Shown piece by piece: positions 6,837 to 14,209 of a DNA stretch of 17,546 nucleotides. This DNA comes from Udaeobacter sp025935755 (GTDB lineage: Bacteria; Verrucomicrobiota; Verrucomicrobiia; Chthoniobacterales; UBA10450), in NCBI GenBank assembly GCA_036278715.1, contig DASUKN010000052.1, forward strand, positions 1 to 17,546, given 5' to 3'. The position numbers and the translations under genes are program-made. Under the pieces are notes generated by a model. The model saw only the letters and a list, made by a program, of their open reading frames with translations, was not told where the DNA came from and searched no databases. Every line of letters starts with the position of its first letter. Position 1 is the first letter of the stretch.

Positions 6837-7805
6837 TTAAAGCTCCTTCCAACTAAACACCTGAGGACGGCCAACACCTGCTGTCTGCTTGAGTACGATC
6901 ATCTCCACGGAACGTGAAACATCACCCGATTTCCCCACGCTGACGATACGAAATACAGGGTTAGGACTCTTAAAGACGAGAAGATTTTGGAGTCCATTAG
7001 TCTGCGGTGTTTTGGGAGTTCCGGTTCCAACGGCTCCCACGCCAAGAAGCGAGAGGGCTGTTGGCTGGTCCATCGGTGGATCGTCGGGTGTTCCATCGAT
7101 TGCATCCGCCCCACGGCGTGCCTGGAGGAAACGATCGACAAACTCATCTGGAATGCCCAACGCGCGTAACACGTCGCGCGAAGCGTAGGCCGCGTCAATC
7201 TGCTGACAACCGCCAATGACCGTGGTGAAATCTTCGTCCCACCCTGGTTGCGAAGTGTATTTATCCCAGCCAAAAATCTTTTTAATTTCGTCCACGGAAG
7301 TAAGTGGCATATGCGAGGGGCGGTAATCGTCAGTCTCCTCCGGCGCGTTCAATCGGCGCAATCCTTTGGTTGGTGTTATCCAGTCGAGCAGAGAATCCAT
7401 CATCACATCGAGATCGTTTAGTTCCACGCCTTTTATGTTCAGATACTGCCGCAGCGCCGCTACGAGCACGGGGTTCTCCGCTCCACCCGGCGCCAGCAGG
7501 TTCAGGTTGAAGCGGCCGCATTCGCCGCTCATCTCGACATCGTAACTTTCGTTGCCCATTTTTCGGTGCAGGTTTGCCGAGGAAGGTTTGATCGTAGGAT
7601 TCAACGCAACCTCCGCACCGGAGGAAGCCATCGCTTCAGCGGAGAGTACACGGTTCGCAGTCGCGGAAACTGTCAGGTGCGAATTGATGTTGAGCGCCCA
7701 TGCCATCACTACTCCGGCCAGCAAGAACAAAGCCCATAACGACAACAGCAGCGCAGCGCCTGATTTTCGTTTGCAGCTTCGCGAAAGTTTTTTCATAAAC
7801 CTCAA
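6837..7805 (-). CDS. gspK: Minor pseudopilin GspK
   Basis: GspK is the large minor pseudopilin at the pseudopilus tip. The 322 residues match its usual size of about 300-330. A basic leader (to Gly16) precedes 'AALLLSLWALFLLAGVVMAW'. As is normal for GspK, there is no Glu at mature position 5. The alpha-domain signatures are present: 'ECGRFNLNLL' at about 94-103, 'MDSLLDWITP' at about 135-144, and 'LTSVDEIKKIFGW' at about 167-179. ATG 7805 overlaps the gspJ stop by four bases (7802-7805). A second Met lies at residue 4, so the start could be 9 bases later. Confidence 0.93.
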   Translation of the reverse strand: MRFMKKLSRSCKRKSGAALLLSLWALFLLAGVVMAWALNINSHLTVSATANRVLSAEAMASSGAEVALNPTIKPSSANLHRKMGNESYDVEMSGECGRFNLNLLAPGGAENPVLVAALRQYLNIKGVELNDLDVMMDSLLDWITPTKGLRRLNAPEETDDYRPSHMPLTSVDEIKKIFGWDKYTSQPGWDEDFTTVIGGCQQIDAAYASRDVLRALGIPDEFVDRFLQARRGADAIDGTPDDPPMDQPTALSLLGVGAVGTGTPKTPQTNGLQNLLVFKSPNPVFRIVSVGKSGDVSRSVEMIVLKQTAGVGRPQVFSWKEL

Positions 7806-8509
7806 TAGGGCGTTCGCCTGAGTGGGATGACTGCTTCCCAGGGATCAGCTGCGTCCGGCCGGCCAACGCTGACTTTCACCAGCGAAGGCATCCGATTTCC
7901 TCCGGGCCAACGCGGCAACCAGGTATTGGCGTTTGGATCAAAGTAAGCGATTTCGAGGCTACCCACATTTTTGATCAAGGGAACCCAGGTTTCATGTGTT
8001 TCAGTCTTGTCTGAATCGTCCAGCGGCTTCCGCAGAATGCCCAGATCGAGTTGATCGCTTTTGTCACTCGCAGGTTGCAAACGCAACACGACCGAGAACT
8101 CGCCGGGCGCATACCGCGTGAGCAACCCGGGGCCAGCACCGCAATTCCATCTGATTTCGTCGCGCTCCCGATCGTTAAGTTTGAACGGCTCACCAATCAT
8201 TCTCGCTCGCATTGGTGTCAGGCCTTGCCATTCAGTGGTGAGCAAATCGCGCAGGCCGTCATATTGTGCATCGGCCGCCTGCGTCTCGGATGAAAACCGC
8301 AGCGCAATCAGGTTCGTCTGGACAAAGCGAAAAATTGCCAGCGCCATCATGCCAAGGATCGTCACTGCCAGCATGATCTCCAGCAACGTGAAACCGCGAG
8401 CTCTGGAGCGCGGGGACGTGTGTGCGCTTTGAAAGCGCTCGCGCAGTGGGACGTTCGCCACGCTCCGCACAGCTCGGCAACTCGTTAATCTAGCTGGACC
8501 GATACACAT
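7802..8509 (-). CDS. gspJ: Minor pseudopilin GspJ with an unusually long leader
   Basis: GspJ is a minor pseudopilin of the tip complex. The prepilin site is Gly39 followed by F-T-L-L-E and a hydrophobic helix ('IMLAVTILGMMALAIF'). The globular part has the expected size for GspJ: 'TEWQGLTPMR', 'SVVLRLQPAS', and a C-terminal 'LVKVSVGRPD' strand. From ATG 8509 (overlapping the gspI end by 20 bases) the leader is 39 residues, much longer than the usual 6-15. No other Met precedes the cleavage site; GTG 8461 would shorten the leader to 23. Much of the leader DNA is an imperfect palindromic element (8398-8475), described separately. The mature protein looks intact. Confidence 0.92.
   Translation of the reverse strand: MCIGPARLTSCRAVRSVANVPLRERFQSAHTSPRSRARGFTLLEIMLAVTILGMMALAIFRFVQTNLIALRFSSETQAADAQYDGLRDLLTTEWQGLTPMRARMIGEPFKLNDRERDEIRWNCGAGPGLLTRYAPGEFSVVLRLQPASDKSDQLDLGILRKPLDDSDKTETHETWVPLIKNVGSLEIAYFDPNANTWLPRWPGGNRMPSLVKVSVGRPDAADPWEAVIPLRRTPY
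8398..8475. repeat. Palindromic element inside the gspJ 5' end
   Basis: Outer arms GAGCT..GGAGCG.GG (8398-8413) and CC.CGCTCC....AGCTC (8459-8475) pair imperfectly around a perfect 7-bp hairpin, GCGCTTT-G-AAAGCGC (8424-8438). On the minus strand it is translated as residues of about 12-37 of the GspJ leader. GspJ still has a proper cleavage site downstream. The element looks like an inserted intergenic-type palindrome that stayed in frame. Confidence 0.6.
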
Positions 8510-8906
8510 AAAACTGAATCTGTTTTGACTGTGGAATACCGGCGTGAGCCCACCGGGCTGTCAAAGTGACAAGATTGATTCCATTGATAACGGTATTATC
8601 AGGCTCGGTTAACGCGGCAGGAGCGGTTTTTTGGGTCACGATCACATTGCCATAATTGGTTTTGATCTTGAACTCCTTTTCCGCGTCAGGCACCGCGGAC
8701 GCAGCTTGAACTTGTGCCATTCGATCAGACAGAATCTGTCGCACGACATTCTCTTCCGAGCTGATCGTGCTTGCGTTAATACAGTTCTCCACGGCGCGTC
8801 CAAGCGCGATGACTCCGACAGCAAAAATCGTTACCCCGAGGAGAACTTCGTAAAGAGCGAACGCGTACTTAGACCTTAAACGTCGTTGAAGTCCTCTCGC
8901 AGCCAT
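8490..8906 (-). CDS. gspI: Minor pseudopilin GspI
   Basis: GspI is a minor pseudopilin that nucleates the tip complex with GspJ and GspK. I choose ATG 8906 ('MAARGLQRRLRSKYA'), giving 138 residues. The open frame extends to ATG 9005, but those 33 extra codons cross octamer-repeat DNA and would give an odd leader ('NTPACQHSNTPIM'). The leader ends in Ala15, not Gly, followed by F-A-L-Y-E with Glu at mature position 5 and the helix 'VLLGVTIFAVGVIALG'. 'RQILSDRMAQVQA' matches the GspI pattern after the helix. The C-terminus overlaps the gspJ start by 20 bases. No clear Shine-Dalgarno precedes 8906. Confidence 0.88.
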   Translation of the reverse strand: MAARGLQRRLRSKYAFALYEVLLGVTIFAVGVIALGRAVENCINASTISSEENVVRQILSDRMAQVQAASAVPDAEKEFKIKTNYGNVIVTQKTAPAALTEPDNTVINGINLVTLTARWAHAGIPQSKQIQFYVYRSS

Positions 8907-8907
8907 G

Positions 8908-8947
8908 ATTGGAGTATTGGAGTGCTGGCAGGCTGGAGTGTTGAAAA
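8908..8947. repeat. Octamer repeat directly upstream of the gspI start
   Basis: Five in-phase 8-base units are seen: ATTGGAGT, ATTGGAGT, GCTGGCAG, GCTGGAGT, GTTGAAAA. The period, and the TTGRAG core when compared with the reverse complement of CTTCAACG, match the minisatellite at 774-861. The array abuts the gspI ATG, where the translation signals should be. Confidence 0.6.
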
Positions 8948-8991
8948 ATTCATTACCCCATTTTGGCGCTGCTCCATCATTCCATTGGGGG

Positions 8992-9465
8992 TCACCTTGC
9001 CGCATATTGCGTAAGTTCAGGCTGCGCTGTGAGAGGCGAGTAGTTCGCTGTCCATGCGCCGGCGGGGCCTCTGAATTGCACCGTCGCCGGTTCGCAGGTT
9101 CCCGATGGCCAGAATATCCATTCAGGGGGCGGCTTGTCCGTCAACGCTGCCGGGAGCGATACTCTGATCCAGCTTCCTTTGCTTAGACCTAACACCGCCG
9201 TTGGCTTCTCTTCCTCGCCTTCTGCAAATACTTCGGGACGCAATACGACGCTATTCTTACCCCAGGCAATGAGATAGGCGCGGCGTTCGGTCACACTTCG
9301 CTCCTGCGCCTGTTGGACAAGATGGTTGAAGCTATCGAGGGACTGCTTGAGCCGTCGATTTGCGATCACCCCGCTCAAACTGGGCACCGCCAGGACAAGG
9401 ATCAGCAGCAATATAAAAATACTGAGCGCAATCTCGATCAGCGTAAACGCCCGAATTCGTTGCAC
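8992..9465 (-). CDS. gspH: Minor pseudopilin GspH
   Basis: GspH is a minor pseudopilin linking the tip complex to the GspG shaft. The 157 residues fit the family. A six-residue leader, MQRIRA, is followed by F-T-L-I-E (Glu at mature position 5) and a hydrophobic helix to about residue 32. Cleavage would follow Ala6 instead of the canonical Gly. The globular part has 'QSLDSFNHLVQQAQERSVTE', typical of GspH/FimT proteins, and a C-terminal 'EWIFWPSGTCEPATVQF', where 'F.P.G....' is the usual GspH end motif. It is the first pseudopilin gene of the minus-strand run and starts 46 bases after the methyltransferase gene. Confidence 0.9.
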   Translation of the reverse strand: MQRIRAFTLIEIALSIFILLLILVLAVPSLSGVIANRRLKQSLDSFNHLVQQAQERSVTERRAYLIAWGKNSVVLRPEVFAEGEEEKPTAVLGLSKGSWIRVSLPAALTDKPPPEWIFWPSGTCEPATVQFRGPAGAWTANYSPLTAQPELTQYAAR

Positions 9466-9511
9466 CGCCGAAGTTACTCGATTGACGCAAAATCACAACC
9501 GGCGCTACGGC

Positions 9512-10288
9512 TTAACCACCCTGCGCAATGCCGTGCACCGCGGTGAAAGCAATGGTCTGGGTCCACCAATTGGAATCTGCACAGTACTCGAGAAATTTAT
9601 CTACCAACGGTTCATCCAGTTTACCCGAGCTCACCAGGTCGCCACGCAGTTCGGTAATAGTGTCAATCCAGTAGTCTGCCCAGAATGATCCTCCGTTGTA
9701 AACCGCGATTTCCGCTGTGCCGCTGATATTTGTTAGGCCGAGCGACGCCATTCGCGGCGCAAGTGTCCGTCCAATGAAGTAATCAATGCCTCGTTCTCTC
9801 GACCACGCCAGCCAGCCGTCCCAGAATTCACGAACCTCTCGAGGTTCAGCTACGCTGACCGGAAGGAAATCTGGTTCAATCAAAAGAAGCGCTCCGCCTG
9901 CTTTGAGGCCAGCCACCATGTTTGCGATCGCGGCTTCTGCATCGGCAACATGATGAAGCACCGCGCGCGCCGTGACTAAATCGAATGTTCCGCGCTCCGC
10001 GGGACCGGCAACGATATCGGCGCTGCGCAATTCCAGACCGGGCATGCGCACCTGAACCAGCGATAAATCCAGATCTACGGCTACCGCGGTCCCACCGGGG
10101 CTCACTCGTTGGGCCAGCCACGCAGACATCGATCCGTTGCCACATCCCACTTCGAGTGTGCGCGCTCCCGGCTTCACAACGCCAAGTGCGTCAATGTACC
10201 GGCGATGCATTGGGTCCAGCAATTCCGACATCAACGCCAGTCGCGCTCCCTCGCCTCTCAATCGATGACCGAGAACATAGGCCGGCAT
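9512..10288 (-). CDS. Class I SAM-dependent methyltransferase
   Basis: The Rossmann-type fold is clear. Motif I 'TLEVGCGNGSMSAWL' binds S-adenosylmethionine. 'GTAVAVDLDLSLVQ' carries the acidic ribose-binding residue. 'FDLVTARAVLHHV' and 'LKAGGALLLIEPDF' are motifs II-III of UbiE/Methyltransf_25-type small-molecule methyltransferases. I choose ATG 10288 ('MPAYVLGHRLRGEGARL', 258 residues), because the 24 codons from an upstream ATG at 10360 look like non-coding sequence. The substrate cannot be read from the sequence. It is divergent from the FTR1 gene and 46 bases upstream of gspH in the same direction, so it may be cotranscribed with the secretion genes. No link to secretion is known to me. 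Confidence 0.88.
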   Translation of the reverse strand: MPAYVLGHRLRGEGARLALMSELLDPMHRRYIDALGVVKPGARTLEVGCGNGSMSAWLAQRVSPGGTAVAVDLDLSLVQVRMPGLELRSADIVAGPAERGTFDLVTARAVLHHVADAEAAIANMVAGLKAGGALLLIEPDFLPVSVAEPREVREFWDGWLAWSRERGIDYFIGRTLAPRMASLGLTNISGTAEIAVYNGGSFWADYWIDTITELRGDLVSSGKLDEPLVDKFLEYCADSNWWTQTIAFTAVHGIAQGG

Positions 10289-10407
10289 GCGGCATGATCG
10301 TAGATTACCCGCACACCGCCGGCAAATTGACTCGCGCAAGTGGCCGCTAAAAAAAAGCAATCCATCAACAGCGGTGGTGTGGCCTTTGTGCTACTCTTCC
10401 GGCGCAA

Positions 10408-11406
10408 ATGAAGCTGGCCTTGCGCATCAGCGTTCTCGCAGCGGCGGCCTTCGTGATGTCCATGCTCATCTGGCAGGGAGTTACGGCTGAAGGTGCGCCT
10501 GATCCGCTGCGGCCAAATACCAGTTCAACGGTCGCTTTTTTGGATATTGGAATTCTCGTGTTCCGCGAGGGCTTGGAATGCATCCTTGTGCTGGCAGCGG
10601 TCACGGCGAGCATGACCGGCGCTAAACGCGCGCACCGTCGGCCGGTTGCCTTTGGCGCCGCTTTCGCATTCCTTGCCACGCTCATCACATGGTGCGTCGC
10701 TGTGCGAATCGTTGGGTCGCTGGGCGACAACATGTCAGCGCTCGACCTTCAGGCTGCTACCGGGTTGCTGGCCATCGTTGTCCTGCTGGTCATCATGAAC
10801 TGGTTTTTTCATAAAGTTTATTGGGGCGGTTGGATTCGCGCTCATAATCGGCGGCGCAAAACGTTGCTTGAAAATGCGCGCACAGCGGAGATTTCACAGA
10901 AACGTCTTTGGTGGGGCTTGATCCTGCTTGGATTCACCTCGCTCTATCGGGAAGGCTTCGAGGTCGTGCTATTTCTTCAGAGCTATCACTTGCGACTGGG
11001 CGGCGGAGTCGTCCTGAAGGGGGCCTTGTTAGGCCTTGTCCTGACGGCGATGGTCGCCGTGCTTACATTCGTTCTTCAGCAACGTTTGCCGTACCGGAAA
11101 ATGCTGATCACCACCGGTGTTCTGCTGGGCGTGGTGCTGCTTGTTATGGTCGGCGAACAGGCTCAGGAAATGCAGCTCGCGCACTGGATCCCCACTACGC
11201 CGATCGCGTTTCTCGAACCACACATCCCGGGATGGATGGGGCTCTGGTTCGCCGTTTTCCCAACAGTCGAAACGCTCGTGGCACAACTCATCGCAGCAGT
11301 GCTCGTCATCGGATCTTATTTCGCTGCGCGTCGATTTGGCGGCGGCCCCACTGGTGGCGCCACGGTTGAAGCTCACGCGCCAAGCATGGCTGCGATCAAC
11401 GCCTAG
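10408..11406 (+). CDS. FTR1-family high-affinity iron permease
   Basis: This is an integral inner-membrane iron transporter of the FTR1/EfeU type, usually importing Fe(III) produced by an oxidase partner. The 332 residues contain the two diagnostic R-E-G-x-E motifs, REGLE at 53-57 and REGFE at 181-185, each inside a hydrophobic helix. There are about seven or eight membrane segments. The N-terminus (1-25) could be a signal peptide or a first helix. The C-terminal helix 'VAQLIAAVLVIGSYFAARRF' is followed by a short tail. No EfeO, EfeB or multicopper oxidase gene is adjacent, so it appears as an orphan permease. Its promoter must lie in the roughly 120 bases shared with the divergent methyltransferase. 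No Fur box is evident. Confidence 0.92.
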   Translation: MKLALRISVLAAAAFVMSMLIWQGVTAEGAPDPLRPNTSSTVAFLDIGILVFREGLECILVLAAVTASMTGAKRAHRRPVAFGAAFAFLATLITWCVAVRIVGSLGDNMSALDLQAATGLLAIVVLLVIMNWFFHKVYWGGWIRAHNRRRKTLLENARTAEISQKRLWWGLILLGFTSLYREGFEVVLFLQSYHLRLGGGVVLKGALLGLVLTAMVAVLTFVLQQRLPYRKMLITTGVLLGVVLLVMVGEQAQEMQLAHWIPTTPIAFLEPHIPGWMGLWFAVFPTVETLVAQLIAAVLVIGSYFAARRFGGGPTGGATVEAHAPSMAAINA

Positions 11407-11459
11407 CCAGACGCGGCAAAGCGGCACGAGTTGATTGCCGCAACACCCAGGGCACGATC

Positions 11460-12620
11460 TTACCGGTTCAATGCGTCGCGCACGTGCGGAACAAGGCGTT
11501 TGCTGAATTCCACTGAATCGCCTGCAGACAAGTGCGACCATTCCGGACAGTTGAACCCGGAAAGCTCGGGAAAATCAGAGTAATAAATCCCCGGCGCGCC
11601 GGTCATTCTTAGAAGCGGATCCCAGGTCTTGTCTCGCGGCGTGATCCGATCTTCGAGTTCTTTCAAACCACCGGTGTGCGGGAAACGAACGAAAACAATC
11701 TTTCCGCCGCGCGACCGGATCTTTTCCACGGCCGCGGTCACGTCAGCAAAACGTTTTTCGACTCCTTCTTTTACTCCCGCGAAGAAAATCTCCCTGGGGA
11801 TGTAAGTGGGAGGCGGTGGAGGTGTGAAAAGCGGCAGCCAAATTTGTTGAATCCGTTTTGCTAACTCGCTCCCAGGTTCGGCGCATTTATCCCACATTCG
11901 CGCGCGACGCTCCCGATCTTCGGTCTGAAAATAAGGAGGGAAGTGAGGTGGCACTAACGCACCTGGACGATTCGGAATCGGCAGCTTGTTCAAAAGCGCT
12001 TCCAGACTCAAATCATCTGGTTTCAAAAACGCAACATGCTCTTCCAGCGGCATGGCGAGATATTGGCTGGCACGCTGGGCGGGCGTTTGATTATGAAACC
12101 GCTTTACTCCCTTCTCGGCCCGTTCCATCGGTGGGGAGCCGGCTGGGGCGAAAAACAAATGCGGGACAACACTACAAATGATTGTGCCATGGAAATTCCT
12201 GTCGTCCGACAGATCAGCCAGCACAGGCCAGGCGGTCGAGCCGGCCATGGCGAGTTGAATTGGTCGTTTGCCAAGCCCTTTTTGGAATTCATCCAGGTCC
12301 GCATCGAACCAGGCACGTGAATCGCCGATGAGGACAATCGATTCAGGCCTAACGACACGGCGTTGCAGCGTCCACAAATCTTCATTGTCGTTGAGGGTCG
12401 GAGCGTAGCCGAGCGAACGGCAATATAACTCCCAGGCGATTGTCGCCGCGATGACCACGATCGTCACAGACACGGCAATCCCCCGCCACGGCGCCGGCGG
12501 AATCGGGCGTTCGAATTCCAGTGGCGGACCGCCGTGAATCTGTTCTTCACGCGAAGGTTTGCGAAAGAACAAGCGTGGCAGGCGAAGCCGGTTTTTAAAA
12601 CTGGAAATAGATGAACGCAT
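11460..12620 (-). CDS. Membrane-anchored SGNH-like hydrolase/acyltransferase, MBOAT partner
   Basis: The 386-residue protein has a basic, Pro-rich cytoplasmic start, one membrane helix at about 47-63, and an extracytoplasmic SGNH-type domain. Block I is 'IVLIGDSRAWFD', with the candidate nucleophile Ser101. The C-terminal catalytic block is 'PEWSHLS', with Glu360 and His363 in place of the usual D-x-x-H. Such proteins (AlgX/AlgJ- or DltD-like roles) accept an acyl group from an MBOAT partner and pass it to a glycan outside the membrane. The gene overlaps the end of the MBOAT gene by 26 bases and has a good Shine-Dalgarno (AAGGA) before ATG 12620. The acceptor is unknown. The SGNH assignment is motif-based. 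Confidence 0.75.
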   Translation of the reverse strand: MRSSISSFKNRLRLPRLFFRKPSREEQIHGGPPLEFERPIPPAPWRGIAVSVTIVVIAATIAWELYCRSLGYAPTLNDNEDLWTLQRRVVRPESIVLIGDSRAWFDADLDEFQKGLGKRPIQLAMAGSTAWPVLADLSDDRNFHGTIICSVVPHLFFAPAGSPPMERAEKGVKRFHNQTPAQRASQYLAMPLEEHVAFLKPDDLSLEALLNKLPIPNRPGALVPPHFPPYFQTEDRERRARMWDKCAEPGSELAKRIQQIWLPLFTPPPPPTYIPREIFFAGVKEGVEKRFADVTAAVEKIRSRGGKIVFVRFPHTGGLKELEDRITPRDKTWDPLLRMTGAPGIYYSDFPELSGFNCPEWSHLSAGDSVEFSKRLVPHVRDALNR

Positions 12621-14016
12621 TACTGTTTCCTTGAGTAACGATGATCGCGAATGCCATCACCGATCCGATCGTGGCAATGGCCCAGTGCGGCAATCGCATT
12701 ACCGCCGTTTCGAAGGCGTTGTCACGCATTGCCCAGTGCATCGCTATCAATCCAAGCGTGACGCTTCCAATCTGCAGCAATTCTCGCGTGGTAAGGATCG
12801 CATCGCCGTGTGTGTGCTGGCCGAACATGCCGCCGAGCATTCGGCTCGCGATCGTAAAATCAGACGCGCGGAAAAACACCCACGCAATGCAAACCAACAC
12901 GTAAGTGGCGAAACCGGCGAGCACGCGAACCGGCAGTGTGTTTGCCCACGCTTTGTGTTCGAACGAAACACGAAAAACGCGTTCGATCACCAGATACGAG
13001 CCATGGAGCAAGCCCCACACCACAAAGGTCCAGGCAGCGCCATGCCAAAGCCCGCCGAGGAACATCACGATGACGAGATTAAGCGCCGCGCGGAACGGCC
13101 TGACCTGGTTGCCACCAAGCGGAATGTAAAGGTAATCACGAAGAAAAGTGGACAAAGAGATATGCCATCGCCGCCAAAAATCCGAAAAGCCGATCGCTGC
13201 GTACGGGAAGCGAAAATTGTCTTTGAGGTGAAAACCCAGCGTCAAGGCAGCGCCAATCGCGCAAAGAGAATATCCAGCGAAATCGAAAAAGATTTGGCCG
13301 GCAAATGCCAGAACGCCAGCCCATGAATCGACGGCAACCAGCGGGCCGGGATAACTGAAGACGCGATCTGCTGAACCAGAGAGCAACGTGTCGGCGAGGA
13401 CAATTTTCTCAAACAGTCCCATGGTCATCAGCGCCAGTCCCCAGAGAAATTGTCCGTTTTTCAGACGTGGAGGATGAACAAGCTGCGGGAGAAAATCACC
13501 AGCGCGCACGATCGGCCCGGCAACCAACTGCGGAAAAAACGACACTGCGAGAACGAAATCACGCAAGGATTTCGTCGGCCGCAACACACCACGATAAATG
13601 TCGAGCGTGTACGAAAGTGAATGGAAAGTATAGAACGAGATTCCAACCGGAAGCAGGATATTTAAATGCGGCGGTTGATACATGATTCCGATTTGTCTCA
13701 GCAGCCACTGAAAATTCTCCAGCAGAAAATTCCCGTACTTGAAAAAACCCAGCATGCTCAGATTCATGCAAACGCTCGCAACCAGCCAACGACGTCTTGC
13801 ATGTTGATCTTTGGCCTTGGCCATTTGGCGGCCCAGCCAGAAATCCATGGCCGTCGTCCCAAACAAAAGCGCAGCGAACGGAGGGTTCCAGGCGCCGTAA
13901 AAAATGTAGCTGGCTACGACGAGAACATTTTTGCGGGCCTGCCAGGAACGAATGCTCCAGTAAACGCTAACGACGAATACGAAAAAAACGACGAAAGTGA
14001 GTGAATTGAAAAGCAT
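12595..14016 (-). CDS. AlgI-type MBOAT O-acyltransferase
   Basis: This is a polytopic membrane-bound O-acyltransferase that moves acyl (usually acetyl) groups across the inner membrane for glycan modification. The 473 residues match the AlgI family length. Diagnostic parts are 'FNSLTFVVFF' at the start, 'PVGISFYTFHSLSYTLDIYR' (123-142), 'FFPQLVAGPIVRA' (160-172), 'GFSDFWRRWHISLSTFLRDY' (276-295) and 'GGLWHGAAW' with the putative catalytic His325. About ten or more hydrophobic helices are present. It overlaps the SGNH gene downstream by 26 bases, suggesting a two-gene operon. No exopolysaccharide biosynthesis genes lie nearby, so the target glycan cannot be named. The chosen start, ATG 14016, lacks an obvious Shine-Dalgarno. 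Confidence 0.94.
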   Translation of the reverse strand: MLFNSLTFVVFFVFVVSVYWSIRSWQARKNVLVVASYIFYGAWNPPFAALLFGTTAMDFWLGRQMAKAKDQHARRRWLVASVCMNLSMLGFFKYGNFLLENFQWLLRQIGIMYQPPHLNILLPVGISFYTFHSLSYTLDIYRGVLRPTKSLRDFVLAVSFFPQLVAGPIVRAGDFLPQLVHPPRLKNGQFLWGLALMTMGLFEKIVLADTLLSGSADRVFSYPGPLVAVDSWAGVLAFAGQIFFDFAGYSLCAIGAALTLGFHLKDNFRFPYAAIGFSDFWRRWHISLSTFLRDYLYIPLGGNQVRPFRAALNLVIVMFLGGLWHGAAWTFVVWGLLHGSYLVIERVFRVSFEHKAWANTLPVRVLAGFATYVLVCIAWVFFRASDFTIASRMLGGMFGQHTHGDAILTTRELLQIGSVTLGLIAMHWAMRDNAFETAVMRLPHWAIATIGSVMAFAIIVTQGNSNAFIYFQF

Positions 14017-14121
14017 GCGCTAACGTGCGATCGCATCAGGTCGTCGAGAGCACCGCGGATTTAAGCGAACCATATCGAGCAAGATGTTTTAGGGGATCTA
14101 TGGAGATGTAACAAGAACGAT

Positions 14122-14181
14122 CCACCATCAAAAACCAGCTCGGAGGCATCGCCGTCGGAGCTCATGCGCATCGCATGGTGG
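14122..14181. repeat. Inverted repeat CCACCAT...ATGGTGG
   Basis: Seven-base perfect arms (14122-14128 and 14175-14181) flank 46 bases containing further partial symmetry (AGCTCGGAG...CGGAGCT). It lies in the divergent intergenic region upstream of the MBOAT gene. It could be a repeat remnant or a structured untranslated segment; no protein is encoded. Confidence 0.4.
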
Positions 14182-14209
14182 AATCAACGCACCGGTAAAC
14201 CGCCGCTTT

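Noticed and set aside
12559..13326. 255-codon plus-strand open frame opposite the MBOAT gene
   Set aside because: It is antisense to a protein with full AlgI motifs. The composition is unnaturally basic and it has no motif.
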